Shown one piece after another: positions 1 to 8,740 of a stretch of 64,000 bases of DNA (its first letter is position 1; every line of letters starts with the position of its first letter). Source of the DNA: Pelagimonas sp. (GTDB lineage Bacteria > Pseudomonadota > Alphaproteobacteria > Rhodobacterales > Rhodobacteraceae); NCBI GenBank assembly GCA_025210455.1, contig JAOARQ010000066.1, forward strand, positions 1-64,000. Direction: 5' to 3'. The notes below the pieces were generated by a model, which was not told where the DNA came from, ran no database searches, and saw only the letters and a program-made list of their open reading frames with translations. A program made the translations under genes and the position numbers.

Positions 1-628
1 CGCCCCACTGTGCGATCCAGATATTTCCAGCGGCATCCACCACTGCACCATCCGGGTTTAACCCTTCAGGTGTCAGGTCAAGAAACAGCTCTGCCTGCCC
101 TGCAGGCCAGCCTGTTTCTGAATCAAGCGGAAAGCGCATCAGATGGCCCGTTACGGTGTCTGTGTAATAGGCGCAGCGCTGGGCCTGATCGAAACAGATT
201 GCGTTTGATATGGTGATGTCGCTGATCAGTTTGCGCAGCTCGCCTTTAAAAAAGCGATAGATTGCCCCGGCTTTGGGTTCCGCCGATTTTCCCATCGTGC
301 CAATCCAGAACCCGCCCCAGGGGTCTGCGCGCCCATCATTTGATCGCGTCATGGGATTATCAGCCTCAAGCGCAACGATATGCGCGCGATTGCCGCTTGT
401 CAGATCCATACGCCACAAGGCTGTCTCAGAGGCCACAATCAAGGTGTCCTGATCCACCCAACCCGCAGCAGAGAAATGTGCGTCGAACACCCATTCATTC
501 TGAACGCCATCTTTCTGGGTCAAAAGGCGTTTGCCATTGATGTCGAACCAAAAAAGCTGCTTGCGCAGGGGGTGCCACAGGGGGCCTTCGCCCAATTCGC
601 ATATGCGAGTGTCAAAAACTGTACTCAT
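1..628 (-). CDS. SMP-30/gluconolactonase-family lactonase (3' end cut by window edge)
   Basis: About 209 N-terminal residues are visible; the C-terminus lies outside the window. The family folds as a six-bladed propeller that hydrolyses sugar lactones with a bound divalent metal. Visible family marks are LGEGPLWHP near the N-terminus (metal-binding Glu), NDGRADPWGGFWIGTM in the middle, and LNPDGAVVDAAGNIWIA near the cut. The ATG at 626-628 overlaps the stop of the upstream aldolase gene (ATGA), so the two are translationally coupled. As last visible gene of the sugar operon it would open the aldonolactone made by the dehydrogenase. Family assignment is firm; the exact lactone (galactonolactone favoured) is inferred from the neighbours. 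Confidence 0.88.
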   Translation of the reverse strand, partial: MSTVFDTRICELGEGPLWHPLRKQLFWFDINGKRLLTQKDGVQNEWVFDAHFSAAGWVDQDTLIVASETALWRMDLTSGNRAHIVALEADNPMTRSNDGRADPWGGFWIGTMGKSAEPKAGAIYRFFKGELRKLISDITISNAICFDQAQRCAYYTDTVTGHLMRFPLDSETGWPAGQAELFLDLTPEGLNPDGAVVDAAGNIWIAQWG

Positions 629-1230
629 GTCATGGCCTCATCATAGGCCGCCACAATCGTATCTGCGCGTGAACGCACGTCAGCCGCCCCCATGCCGGGT
701 TTGTAGATGGCTGATCCGATGCCAAACCCGCTGGCTCCGGCGGCGGCCCATGTGGCAAAGTTTTCGGGGCCAGCGCCGCCCACCGCATAAACTGGGCAGT
801 CTTTTGGCAGTACTGCGCGCATGGCTTTCAATCCTGCTGGGCCAGCCAGATCACCGGGAAACAGTTTCAGGCCCGTGGCCCCGGCTTTGATCGCTGCAAA
901 GGCCTCGGTCGGCGTGAATACCCCGGGCCAGCTTTCCAGCCCAAGGGCCGCGGAATGTGCGATCACCGCCGCGTCACAATTGGGGGAAACGATCAGCCGG
1001 CCACCGACAGCCTTTACCGCATCGACCTGCGCCACATCCAGCACCGTGCCCGCGCCGACAAGCGCCTGATCGCCGATGGATTTGGCAAGGATCGCAATGC
1101 TTTCGATCGGATCTGGTGAATTCAGGGGCACCTCGATCATATCAATGCCTGCCCCAAGAATTTGATGTGCAATGGCGTCTACTTCGCCGGGGGTCACCCC
1201 GCGCAGAATCGCAATTATTGACCGGCTCAT
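625..1230 (-). CDS. dgoA: 2-dehydro-3-deoxy-6-phosphogalactonate aldolase
   Basis: 201 residues, the usual length for class I KDPG/KDPGal aldolases. It cleaves 2-keto-3-deoxy-6-phosphogalactonate to pyruvate and glyceraldehyde-3-phosphate. Arg10 in ILRG, Glu33 in MIEVPLNSP and the Schiff-base Lys122 in GLKLFPGD are all present. MIEVPLNSP is more typical of DgoA than of Eda. One base separates it from the dgoK-like gene upstream, and its stop overlaps the lactonase start. The paired kinase makes the galactonate branch more likely than the gluconate branch, but substrate choice cannot be proved from sequence. Confidence 0.9.
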   Translation of the reverse strand: MSRSIIAILRGVTPGEVDAIAHQILGAGIDMIEVPLNSPDPIESIAILAKSIGDQALVGAGTVLDVAQVDAVKAVGGRLIVSPNCDAAVIAHSAALGLESWPGVFTPTEAFAAIKAGATGLKLFPGDLAGPAGLKAMRAVLPKDCPVYAVGGAGPENFATWAAAGASGFGIGSAIYKPGMGAADVRSRADTIVAAYDEAMT

Positions 1231-1231
1231 G

Positions 1232-2125
1232 TTAGTTTCCCAAAAGGTTGCGTGCGGCGATCAACCCCGCAAGTGTCATGTCCTGGCAATCAGCCACCGA
1301 GGTAAAACAGCCCTGTGCCTTCAAGGCCTCTGCATAAAGATTGGAGAGTGCCGTTTCCCCGATGACAGTAATCTGCTGGCCCAGCCAATAGGGGCGTGAT
1401 GCGGCTAGCTCTGCACCGATCAAAAGCCCTGACAGCCGCGCACGGGCTAACGCGGCGGGGGTTGCCTCAAGCAAATCGCTTGCGCGGATTGCAAATAGCT
1501 CTGCCGCGAGGGTCTGAGGGCGCGATAAAGACAGATCCAATCCTGCACGAAAGGCCGCGTCGTCCCAGCCATCGCCGACAGAATGCTGCAAGACCGATTG
1601 TTCCGACAATAGCGCGAATAGTTCGCCCGTCATAAAGGTGCGAAAGCTCACGACTTCATCGGCACTGACATGCACCCATTTGGTATGTGTCCCCGGAAGG
1701 CACAGCACCCCATCCCAGTTTGGATGGCGCGAAAGAAAGCCCGCCACCTGCGTTTCCTCGCCGCGCATCACATCAGCGGGTTTCACTTGCTTCAGGCCGG
1801 GCACCACATGGACACGCAACTGCGCATCTGTGTCGGGCACAGGAATGATCTTTTCCGCAAGCGCAGGTGTGGGCACCGCGCGATACGGGGCTTCGACCCA
1901 GCCCTGACGCGCGCCAACCATGCCACAGGCGATGACATCGGTGGTGCCACCCACCAGCCAATCCCTCGTCAGGGCCAGTAAGGCAGGTTCAAACTCTGCC
2001 TTGTTTAGCTTGGACATCCCCTGTTCAGAGGTGGCGTTGGCCAGCACCCTATCGCCCGCCATGGCAAAGGCCCGCAACCGGGATGTGCCCCAATCCACCG
2101 CAATCCATTCTGCTTGCACGTTCAT
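1232..2125 (-). CDS. dgoK: 2-dehydro-3-deoxygalactonokinase
   Basis: 297 residues, normal for DgoK. It phosphorylates 2-keto-3-deoxygalactonate at the expense of ATP, feeding the next gene's aldolase. The N-terminal AVDWGTSRLRAFAM stretch is the ASKHA phosphate-binding region with the catalytic-site Asp. LCLPGTHTKWV around residues 140-150 and the C-terminal LIGAELAA and VIGETALSN stretches are family-typical. The gene lies between the SDR gene (3 bases away) and dgoA (1 base away) in a tightly packed operon. Cytoplasmic. The family assignment is secure. Confidence 0.92.
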   Translation of the reverse strand: MNVQAEWIAVDWGTSRLRAFAMAGDRVLANATSEQGMSKLNKAEFEPALLALTRDWLVGGTTDVIACGMVGARQGWVEAPYRAVPTPALAEKIIPVPDTDAQLRVHVVPGLKQVKPADVMRGEETQVAGFLSRHPNWDGVLCLPGTHTKWVHVSADEVVSFRTFMTGELFALLSEQSVLQHSVGDGWDDAAFRAGLDLSLSRPQTLAAELFAIRASDLLEATPAALARARLSGLLIGAELAASRPYWLGQQITVIGETALSNLYAEALKAQGCFTSVADCQDMTLAGLIAARNLLGN

Positions 2126-2128
2126 ATC

Positions 2129-2890
2129 TTACCCCGACACCACAACGCCGCCATCCACTGCCATACATTGGCCGGTCATCATCCGGCTGGCATCAGACGC
2201 CAGATAAAGCGTCGGGTCGACCATGTCTTCTGGTTTCAGATGTTCTTTCAGACATAGCCGTTCCATGTGATCCGCCAGCGCCTGCGGATCGGCCCATTTA
2301 TCCAGCTGCTTTTGCGTCAGCACCCATCCCGGAGCGAGCGCATTCACGCGGATCCCCTTGGGCCCCAGTTCGCGCGCCAAAGATCGCGTCATACCCGTGA
2401 TCGCGGCATTGGCTGCCGTATAAATCGGATAGCCCGCATTGCCCATCATATAGCTGATCGAGCTGAAGTTGACGATTGCGCCCCCTTTTCCCATCTGCCG
2501 CGCGGCTTCCTGACAGGCAAAAAAATACGCTTTTTGGTTCACGGCCTGCATCCAGTCGTAAAAGGCTTCGTCCACCTCATCCAAGGTATGCCGCTGATCA
2601 TTGGCTGCGTTGTTCACCAGAATATCAAGGCCTTGATGCGCCTCAACAGCCTGTCGGATGGTGTCTTGCAAGCGCTGAATATCGGAAATGTCCCCCTGCA
2701 TGAACAAAGGGCGCGTGCCATGTTTGGCCTCCATCTGGGCGAGAAAGTCATCAGCGGATGACCGACCAATAATTGCCACTTTTGCGCCCTGCGCCATAAA
2801 CCCATCGGTCAGCGCGGCGCCAATGCCGCTGGCCCCCCCGGTGATGTAAACGGATTTCCCTTTCAGGTCTGGAAAAATGGTGCCTGTCAT
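2129..2890 (-). CDS. SDR-family dehydrogenase, probably sugar 1-dehydrogenase; catalytic Lys replaced
   Basis: 253 residues with a classical SDR layout: cofactor motif TGGASGIG at the N-terminus, NNAAND in the middle, SSISYMM with the catalytic Ser, and the catalytic Tyr in PIYTAANAA. The canonical YxxxK is YTAAN here, so the active-site Lys is Asn (codon AAT; the surrounding frame is intact). In context it should oxidise an aldose to its lactone, ahead of the lactonase and dehydratase. Its ATG overlaps the dehydratase stop by one base (TGATG). NAD(P) preference and substrate cannot be fixed. The missing Lys may mean altered or lost activity, or a real subfamily trait. Confidence 0.85.
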   Translation of the reverse strand: MTGTIFPDLKGKSVYITGGASGIGAALTDGFMAQGAKVAIIGRSSADDFLAQMEAKHGTRPLFMQGDISDIQRLQDTIRQAVEAHQGLDILVNNAANDQRHTLDEVDEAFYDWMQAVNQKAYFFACQEAARQMGKGGAIVNFSSISYMMGNAGYPIYTAANAAITGMTRSLARELGPKGIRVNALAPGWVLTQKQLDKWADPQALADHMERLCLKEHLKPEDMVDPTLYLASDASRMMTGQCMAVDGGVVVSG

Positions 2891-4599
2891 CAGTGGCTCT
2901 CCCGCGTGACCAAACGTGTGTCTTTGCCAACAAGAAAGTCGAGATCTGCGCCCTTGTCGGCTTGTAGCACGTGGTCATAGTAAAGTTTTGCATAGCCGCG
3001 CGTATAATGTTCCGGGTCGGGTTGCCAAGTGGCACGACGCGCCTCAAGCTCAGCCGCGTCTACCAGCAGCTCCAGCACTCCATTTTGTGCCGAGATTTTG
3101 ATCCGGTCCCCTGTTTGCACCAGTGCCAGCGTGCCACCCGCCTGCGCTTCGGGGCTGACGTGCAGGATCACGGTGCCAAACGCCGTACCCGACATGCGCG
3201 CATCAGAGACGCGGATCATGTCGCGCACCCCTTCTTTGACCAGCTTGCCCGGGATCGGCATATTGCCCACCTCTGGCATCCCGGGATAGCCTTTTGGGCC
3301 GCAACCTTTGAGCACGAGAATGGTGTTGGGCGTCACGGGCAGATCGTCGCGATCAATATTGGCTTTCAGGTCTTCGATGTTTTCGAAAACAAAGGCCTCG
3401 CCCTCATGTTCCAGCAGGGCATCCGTGGCTGCAGAGGGTTTAACGATGGCCCCATTAGGGGCAAGACTGCCACGCAGCACGCGCAGGCCAGCCGCAGGTT
3501 TGACGGGGTTTTCCAGAGGGCGAATGACGTCTTCGTTAAAGATCTCGGCGCCCTCATGATACATGGCGATGTCTTTGCCCAGAACCGTGGTTGCGGGGCG
3601 CAGGTGATCTTTCAGCTGGCTCAGGACAGCAGGCACACCGCCTGCATAGCAGAAGTCTTCCATCAGGTATTTGCCCGACGGCATGCAATTGACCAGCAGC
3701 GGAATTTCCGAGCCGATCTCAAAATCTTTCAACGTCAGATCCACGCCCACACGGCCCGCCAGCGCCAGCAGATGCACCACCGCATTGGTGGAACCGCCGA
3801 CCGCTGCGTTGGCGAGAATGGCATTTTCAAAGGCTTCTTTGGTCAGAACATCCGAAGGCTTCAGATCTTCGTCGACCATTTCAACGATGCGCTTGCCCGT
3901 CAGATGCGCCAGCGCCATCCGCCGGGCATCCACGGCAGGCAGTGCGGCGTTTGTGGGCAGAGCCATGCCCATGGCTTCGACCAGTGACGCCATTGTCGAA
4001 GCGGTTCCCATGGTCATGCAGACACCGGCGCTGCGGCTCATCCCGCTTTCAGCATTCATGAAATCCTGCAGGGTCATTTCGCCGGCGCGCACATCTTCGG
4101 AGAACTTCCAGACATCGGTGCCTGACCCGATATCCTTGCCCTTGAACTTGCCGTTCAGCATCGGGCCAGAGCTGACAACGATGGTTGGCAGATCCACCGA
4201 AGCCGCCCCCATCAACTGGCCGGGGGTGGTCTTGTCGCAGCCGCCCAGCAGCACTACCCCGTCAATGCCATAGGCGCGGATGCTTTCTTCGACATCCATG
4301 GCCAGCAGGTTGCGAAACAGCATTGCTGTGGGTTTCATCTGGGTTTCCCCGAGGCTCATCACTGGGAACTCAACCGGAAAACCGCCTGCTTCCCAGACAC
4401 CCCGTTTCACCCCTTCGGCCAGGGTGCGCAGACCGGAATTGCAAGGGGTCAGTTCTGACCAGGTGTTGCAGATCCCGATGATAGGCCGCCCGTCAAAAGC
4501 GTGATCAGGAAACCCCTGATTTTTCATCCAGCTGCGATGAATAAACCCGTCCTTGTCTAGCTTGCCATACCAATGCTGGGAACGACGTTTCTTTGTCAT
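2890..4599 (-). CDS. IlvD/Edd-family sugar-acid dehydratase (arabinonate/galactonate type)
   Basis: 569 residues. It dehydrates an aldonic acid to a 2-keto-3-deoxy acid using a [2Fe-2S] cluster and Mg. Cys53 (ELTPCN), Cys121 (GGCDKTTPG) and Cys194 (GVCMTMGTA) match the three cluster ligands known from L-arabinonate dehydratase, and the C-terminal SDARMSGTAFG carries the proposed catalytic Ser. The N-terminal RSWMKNQGFPDH stretch marks the sugar-acid branch rather than true IlvD of branched-chain amino acid synthesis. It sits just after the transporter genes and overlaps the SDR start. With DgoK and DgoA downstream, D-galactonate is the most likely substrate; arabinonate or xylonate are alternatives. 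Confidence 0.9.
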   Translation of the reverse strand: MTKKRRSQHWYGKLDKDGFIHRSWMKNQGFPDHAFDGRPIIGICNTWSELTPCNSGLRTLAEGVKRGVWEAGGFPVEFPVMSLGETQMKPTAMLFRNLLAMDVEESIRAYGIDGVVLLGGCDKTTPGQLMGAASVDLPTIVVSSGPMLNGKFKGKDIGSGTDVWKFSEDVRAGEMTLQDFMNAESGMSRSAGVCMTMGTASTMASLVEAMGMALPTNAALPAVDARRMALAHLTGKRIVEMVDEDLKPSDVLTKEAFENAILANAAVGGSTNAVVHLLALAGRVGVDLTLKDFEIGSEIPLLVNCMPSGKYLMEDFCYAGGVPAVLSQLKDHLRPATTVLGKDIAMYHEGAEIFNEDVIRPLENPVKPAAGLRVLRGSLAPNGAIVKPSAATDALLEHEGEAFVFENIEDLKANIDRDDLPVTPNTILVLKGCGPKGYPGMPEVGNMPIPGKLVKEGVRDMIRVSDARMSGTAFGTVILHVSPEAQAGGTLALVQTGDRIKISAQNGVLELLVDAAELEARRATWQPDPEHYTRGYAKLYYDHVLQADKGADLDFLVGKDTRLVTRESH

Positions 4600-4666
4600 A
4601 GGTGTTTTCCTTTGGTCGTCTGCATCTGGCGCGTTGCGATCAGAGCAGGACGTAAGTCAATCGGTG

Positions 4667-5515
4667 TCATTTCACGGCCCCAAGGGTGAGCCCGGCAATA
4701 AAGTGTTTTTGCATCAGGAAAAACATGGCCACCGGCGGCAGGGCGGCCACAATCGAACCGGCGCTCATCAGGTGATAGGCCGCGCGGTACTGGGCATTGA
4801 ATGAGGTGATCCCCGCCGTCACCGGCTGGCTTTCCGCGCCTTGCGTCAGAACCACGGCCCAGAAATAGTCATTCCAGATAAAGGTGAAGATCAGCACCGA
4901 AAGCGCCGCCAGCGCAGGTTTCATCAGGGGCAGCACCACATACCAGAAGATGCGCCATTCGCTCACGCCTTCGACGCGGGCAGCTTCGATCAGCTCAAAG
5001 GGCAAGGCCCGGATAAAGTTGCGCATGAACAGCGTGCAAAACCCGGTCTGGAAGGCCACGTGGAACAGCACCAGCCCTGTTTTGGTGTTATACAGCCCCA
5101 TCTCAAGCGTCAGATCCCGCACCGGCACCATCAGGATTTGAAAGGGGACAAAGTTCCCAGCCACAAACATGAAAAAGATCCAAAGGTTGGCGCGGAACTT
5201 GTAAATGCCAAGCGCAAAACCTGTCATTGCGCTGAGGGCCACCGCGCCAATCACTGTGGGAATGGTGATCATGAAAGAGTTCAGCAGATAGCGAGGCATG
5301 TCTGAATTGAAGAAAACCTGACCATAATTGGTTACGCCTTCAAAGCTGGTAGGCAGCCCCCAATAGTTCCCCATTGTGAAATCGGAAGGCGGCTTTATGG
5401 AAAACAGCGCTACCGCGAGTAACGGCGCAAGCCAGAGCAAAAGCGCAATGGGCAACATTGTCTTATAGGCCAACTGCGCCGCACGCGGCTGTTTTTCGAT
5501 CGGTTGTGGAAACAT
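4667..5515 (-). CDS. CUT1-family sugar ABC transporter permease (MalG-like)
   Basis: 282 residues with about six membrane segments. The EAA loop that docks on the ATPase reads EAARVEGVSEWRIF followed by VVLPLMKPAL near residue 200, as expected of MalG/UgpE-type inner-membrane subunits. One base separates it from the MalF-like permease upstream. The 67 bases to the dehydratase gene hold no terminator I can recognise, so transport and catabolic genes look co-transcribed. The matching ATPase is encoded on the other strand after the IclR gene. The solute is inferred from the enzymes as a hexose or aldonate. Confidence 0.9.
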   Translation of the reverse strand: MFPQPIEKQPRAAQLAYKTMLPIALLLWLAPLLAVALFSIKPPSDFTMGNYWGLPTSFEGVTNYGQVFFNSDMPRYLLNSFMITIPTVIGAVALSAMTGFALGIYKFRANLWIFFMFVAGNFVPFQILMVPVRDLTLEMGLYNTKTGLVLFHVAFQTGFCTLFMRNFIRALPFELIEAARVEGVSEWRIFWYVVLPLMKPALAALSVLIFTFIWNDYFWAVVLTQGAESQPVTAGITSFNAQYRAAYHLMSAGSIVAALPPVAMFFLMQKHFIAGLTLGAVK

Positions 5516-5516
5516 C

Positions 5517-6443
5517 TCAGTGCCCCTTCTCTTCGCGATACATTGACCACAAGAAGTAGGTGATGAAGCAGAGCATGATCAGGAACAGTACCACGGCAAT
5601 CGCCGCGCCGTAGCCCATGCGGAACCCGTATTCCGACAGCGCAACTTCGAACATGTAGTAGGCCAGCACACGCGAGCTACCATAGGGCCCGCCCACCGTC
5701 ATGGCAGCTACCAGGTCAAACGAACGCAGCGCGCCAATGATTGTCACCACAAAGGCAATGAAGGTCGCGGGGCGCAGCTGCGGCAGAATGATGTGCCACA
5801 ACATTCGCACACCTTTGGCACCGTCAAGTCGTCCTGCTTCGATCTGTTCGGGATCAACCGCATTCAACCCTGTCAGATAGAGGATCATGCAATAGGCTGT
5901 CTGCGGCCAAAGACCGGCAAAAATAATGCCATAAGTCACTGTGCTCTCATGTCCAAGCACGTTCAACGGCTCCAAACCTACAAGCACAAGGGCATTGTCC
6001 AGCAGGCCAAAACTGGGGTTGTAGAACCATCTGAACACCAGACCTACCACCACTTGGCTGATGACAAAAGGAAAGAAGAACAATGATTTGTATATGCGGA
6101 TGCCCGCTACATTCTGATTCAAGAATAGAGCAATGAACAACCCCGCCGGAATGGCCAGAAGGTAGAGAAACAGCCAAAGGACATTGTTTTTCAACGACAC
6201 GAAAAAGGCGTCTCGATCTATGTATTCCCAATAGAGGTCTTCATAGTTGCGCAGCCCGACATAGGTTTTTTCACCCAACCCATCCCATTCATACAAAGAC
6301 AGGTTGAAAGACTGAAAAACCGGGATGATCACATAGACGGCAAAGAACAGGATGCCCGGTGTCAGGAAAAGCCAGGGCGCAATGCGCTGTTGGTTGCGGT
6401 GAAACCAGCTTTCGGTTTCTGGAATCTCAGTAGAAACGGCCAT
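5517..6443 (-). CDS. CUT1-family sugar ABC transporter permease (MalF/UgpA-like)
   Basis: 308 residues with a cytoplasmic N-terminal tail and about six membrane helices. The EAA loop is visible as EAGRLDGAKGVRMLWHIILP around residues 210-230. It pairs with the downstream MalG-like subunit to form the membrane channel. The ATG at 6441-6443 lies about 100 bases after the binding-protein stop, and that gap carries a strong hairpin, a layout familiar from malE-malF where the binding protein is made in excess. No unusual features. Confidence 0.9.
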   Translation of the reverse strand: MAVSTEIPETESWFHRNQQRIAPWLFLTPGILFFAVYVIIPVFQSFNLSLYEWDGLGEKTYVGLRNYEDLYWEYIDRDAFFVSLKNNVLWLFLYLLAIPAGLFIALFLNQNVAGIRIYKSLFFFPFVISQVVVGLVFRWFYNPSFGLLDNALVLVGLEPLNVLGHESTVTYGIIFAGLWPQTAYCMILYLTGLNAVDPEQIEAGRLDGAKGVRMLWHIILPQLRPATFIAFVVTIIGALRSFDLVAAMTVGGPYGSSRVLAYYMFEVALSEYGFRMGYGAAIAVVLFLIMLCFITYFLWSMYREEKGH

Positions 6444-6467
6444 GGGATACCCTGCGGATTAAGAGCC

Positions 6468-6494
6468 GAGAAGCGGGGGCTACCCCCGCCTCTC
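6468..6494 (-). promoter_or_regulatory. Intercistronic hairpin between binding-protein and permease genes
   Basis: GCGGGGG (6473-6479) pairs with CCCCCGC (6483-6489) across a 3-base loop, extended by GAGA/TCTC beyond one mismatch. It lies between the substrate-binding protein stop and the first permease start. There is no clean U-run after it on the minus strand, so it probably stabilises the upstream message or reduces read-through rather than ending transcription outright. Confidence 0.6.
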
Positions 6495-6540
6495 TTGTTT
6501 TGGGGGGCTGGCTGGCAAGAGACAGCTCAAACCCCTGATT

Positions 6541-7797
6541 TTATTTGTAGATGCGACCGCGTGCGCGCTCTAGCTTGGACAGGATGCGATCCAGATTTCC
6601 GGGTTTCACCATGAATTCCTGGAAACCTTCCATGGATACCTTGGCCATTTCAGCCGGCGCATCGCGATCCCAGAACTGGGCGACACCGCCGGTGGAGTTG
6701 GTCGAAAGCATCTTGAAACCCTGCTGCAGGAACTTGTCATCATCCACAGAAGACCCGGCGTTCACAGGCAGCTGGCCCAGATTCTTACCGTTGTTGATGA
6801 TGGTCTGTTCTTCTGGCGAGGTGGCAAAGCGCAGGAATTCGCGCGCTGCTTCTTTGTTTTTCGCATTTGCCGGGATGTGGAAAGTGTCTGTCGGTGCATC
6901 TTCAGACAGGTCTACATCCGGGTTGATTGTCACGAACTGATAGAAATCCAACTGGTCGTCGCCCAGACCGGCTTCGCGCAGGGGGGCCACTGCAAAGTTG
7001 CCCATCAGATAGGCCGCTGCTTCACCGTTAACCATGAAGGGCAGGGCTTCCTGCCAGCTGTAAGTCTGGTGATCTTTGATAAAGGCCCCCATCTCGATCA
7101 GCTCTTTCCAGTTCATGAAGGTCTGCCGCACGCGCTCGTCCTCCCACGAGACTTTGCCTGCTGCCAGATCCATGTGGAAATCAAAGCCATTGGTGCGCAT
7201 GTTCAGGTAGTCAAACCACCCACCTGCGGTCCAAAGGTATTTGGTGCCGATGGTGTAACAGGCGCGGCCCGACTCAACGATCTTGGCGCAGTTGGCCTTT
7301 TCTTCCGCCCATGTGGTTGGTTCAGACAGGCCCAGCTCAGCAAAGATATCTTTGCGATAGTAGACGCCCCACTGATAGTAGGTATAGGCCACGCCCCACT
7401 GCTTATCATCAATGGTCAGCGCCCCTTTGGTGGATGCCAGGCCTTCGGCAATGGCTGGTTCTGCATACAGGTCGGAAACATCTTCAAACAGACCGGCTTC
7501 AACGTAGGGGCGCATACGGTTTGCGGCGTACCACGTGGCAACATCCGGTGCATTTGCAGTCAAAAAGTTGCGGATCTGGGTCTTATAGGCTTCGCGATCA
7601 ATCACGGTGGTTTCGATGTTCAGGTCAGGATGCTTTTCACCGAACCGCGCGATCATGGCCTCCATTGTGGCGCGTGGCGCCGGGTTTGATGTGTCCAGGA
7701 AAATGGTCAGATCACCAGACAGATCGGCTGACGCTGGCACAGCAAAAGCCGGCGCAAGCGCAACCGCTGCGGCAAGAGTTTTCATTTTGGAAAGCAT
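6541..7797 (-). CDS. CUT1-family extracellular sugar-binding protein
   Basis: 418 residues from the ATG at 7795-7797, chosen because GGGAGGACACA precedes it and because translation then opens with a Sec signal peptide (MLSKMKTLAAAVALAPAFA, predicted cut after ASA). An upstream in-frame start at 7854 would add a non-signal extension and has no ribosome site. The mature part resembles family 1 solute-binding proteins (LTIFLDTSNP at the N-terminus, a hinge region and YLMGNFAV further on). It delivers the sugar to the two permeases. As first gene of the minus-strand operon it is controlled from the divergent promoter shared with the IclR gene. Confidence 0.92.
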   Translation of the reverse strand: MLSKMKTLAAAVALAPAFAVPASADLSGDLTIFLDTSNPAPRATMEAMIARFGEKHPDLNIETTVIDREAYKTQIRNFLTANAPDVATWYAANRMRPYVEAGLFEDVSDLYAEPAIAEGLASTKGALTIDDKQWGVAYTYYQWGVYYRKDIFAELGLSEPTTWAEEKANCAKIVESGRACYTIGTKYLWTAGGWFDYLNMRTNGFDFHMDLAAGKVSWEDERVRQTFMNWKELIEMGAFIKDHQTYSWQEALPFMVNGEAAAYLMGNFAVAPLREAGLGDDQLDFYQFVTINPDVDLSEDAPTDTFHIPANAKNKEAAREFLRFATSPEEQTIINNGKNLGQLPVNAGSSVDDDKFLQQGFKMLSTNSTGGVAQFWDRDAPAEMAKVSMEGFQEFMVKPGNLDRILSKLERARGRIYK

Positions 7798-7814
7798 TGT
7801 GTCCTCCCTGTGCT

Positions 7815-7872
7815 CCAAAACTATGCAAGTTTTGGTTCCATTATTTGAAACCACGTTTTACATATTGAAAAC
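7815..7872. promoter_or_regulatory. Stacked inverted repeats in the IclR/binding-protein divergent promoter
   Basis: Three dyads sit back to back. CCAAAAC-N7-GTTTTGG spans 7815-7835 and is perfect. TGGTTCC-N7-GAAACCA spans 7833-7853 with one mismatch and shares TGG with the first. GTTTT-N8-AAAAC spans 7855-7872. The first two have the same 7-7-7 geometry, and their centres are 18 bases apart. The location between the sugar operon and an IclR regulator makes them candidate IclR operators; the regulator assignment is inference. Confidence 0.6.
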
Positions 7873-7945
7873 TACACATAGGATCGGCTAGGTTGTCAAC
7901 AGATTCCTGATGGGCGGCAGGAGATACGGAGGAGAAAGGCAGATC

Positions 7946-8740
7946 ATGGCAGGCGACGGAACAGTCGGCAAAGCACTGGATGTGCTGGATCAGGTGGCCT
8001 CGTTTGAGCGCCCCGTGCGCTTTGGTGAACTGCAAGAGCAAAGCATCTATCCCAAGGCGACACTTTACCGGTTTTTGCAAACCCTGACCAATCAGGGAAT
8101 GCTGGCCTACGACAGTGATCGGCAGACTTATTCACTGGGTATTCGTCTGGTGCGTCTGGCCCATGCGGCCTGGGTTCAAAGTTCGCTTGCGCCGATAGCC
8201 CGCCCGCATCTGGATATGCTGTCACAGGCCACGGGCGAAACGGTGCACCTGGCACAGCTGGATGCCTCGCAGGTGCTATATGTTGATAAACGCAATGCCC
8301 GTGATCCGGTGGCGATGTATTCGCAGGCAGGCAAGATCGGGCCAGCCTATTGCACCGGTGTAGGCAAGGCGATGATGGCCTTTCTGGATGAGGCAACCCT
8401 GGCCACCGCCCTTGCTCAGCAAAGTTTTCATCGGTTTACCCCGAATACTTTGGTCACAGTCGACGCCATGCGACAGGAACTGGATATCATTCGCAGCCGG
8501 GGGTACGGCTTTGACAATGAAGAACACGAGCCAGGCATCGTTTGTGTGGCCGCGCCTATTCTGTCGCCAAATGGGCGGATGCTGGGGGCCCTTTCTGTGA
8601 CTGGCCCCACAAGCCGAACCTCAATTGGTGAACTAGAAACATGGGCCCCCCGTGTAATGGAAACCGCCGCCCAGATCGGCGCAGACGCTCAGGCCTGGCG
8701 TTTCCCCGAAACCAGACAGCAAAAGGTAGCAACCACATGA
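7946..8740 (+). CDS. IclR-family transcriptional regulator of the sugar locus
   Basis: 264 residues from the ATG at 7946, which has GGAGGAGAAAGG upstream; an earlier ATG at 7910 lacks a ribosome site. The N-terminal winged helix-turn-helix runs over about residues 5-65 (GELQEQSIYPKATLYRFLQT). The C-terminal effector domain includes AYCTGVGKAMMAFL and the GYGFDNEEHEPGIVCVAAPI region typical of IclR proteins. It overlaps the ABC ATPase gene by ATGA and diverges from the transport/catabolic operon, so it very likely controls both and senses a pathway sugar or intermediate. Whether it activates or represses is not visible. Confidence 0.9.
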   Translation: MAGDGTVGKALDVLDQVASFERPVRFGELQEQSIYPKATLYRFLQTLTNQGMLAYDSDRQTYSLGIRLVRLAHAAWVQSSLAPIARPHLDMLSQATGETVHLAQLDASQVLYVDKRNARDPVAMYSQAGKIGPAYCTGVGKAMMAFLDEATLATALAQQSFHRFTPNTLVTVDAMRQELDIIRSRGYGFDNEEHEPGIVCVAAPILSPNGRMLGALSVTGPTSRTSIGELETWAPRVMETAAQIGADAQAWRFPETRQQKVATT

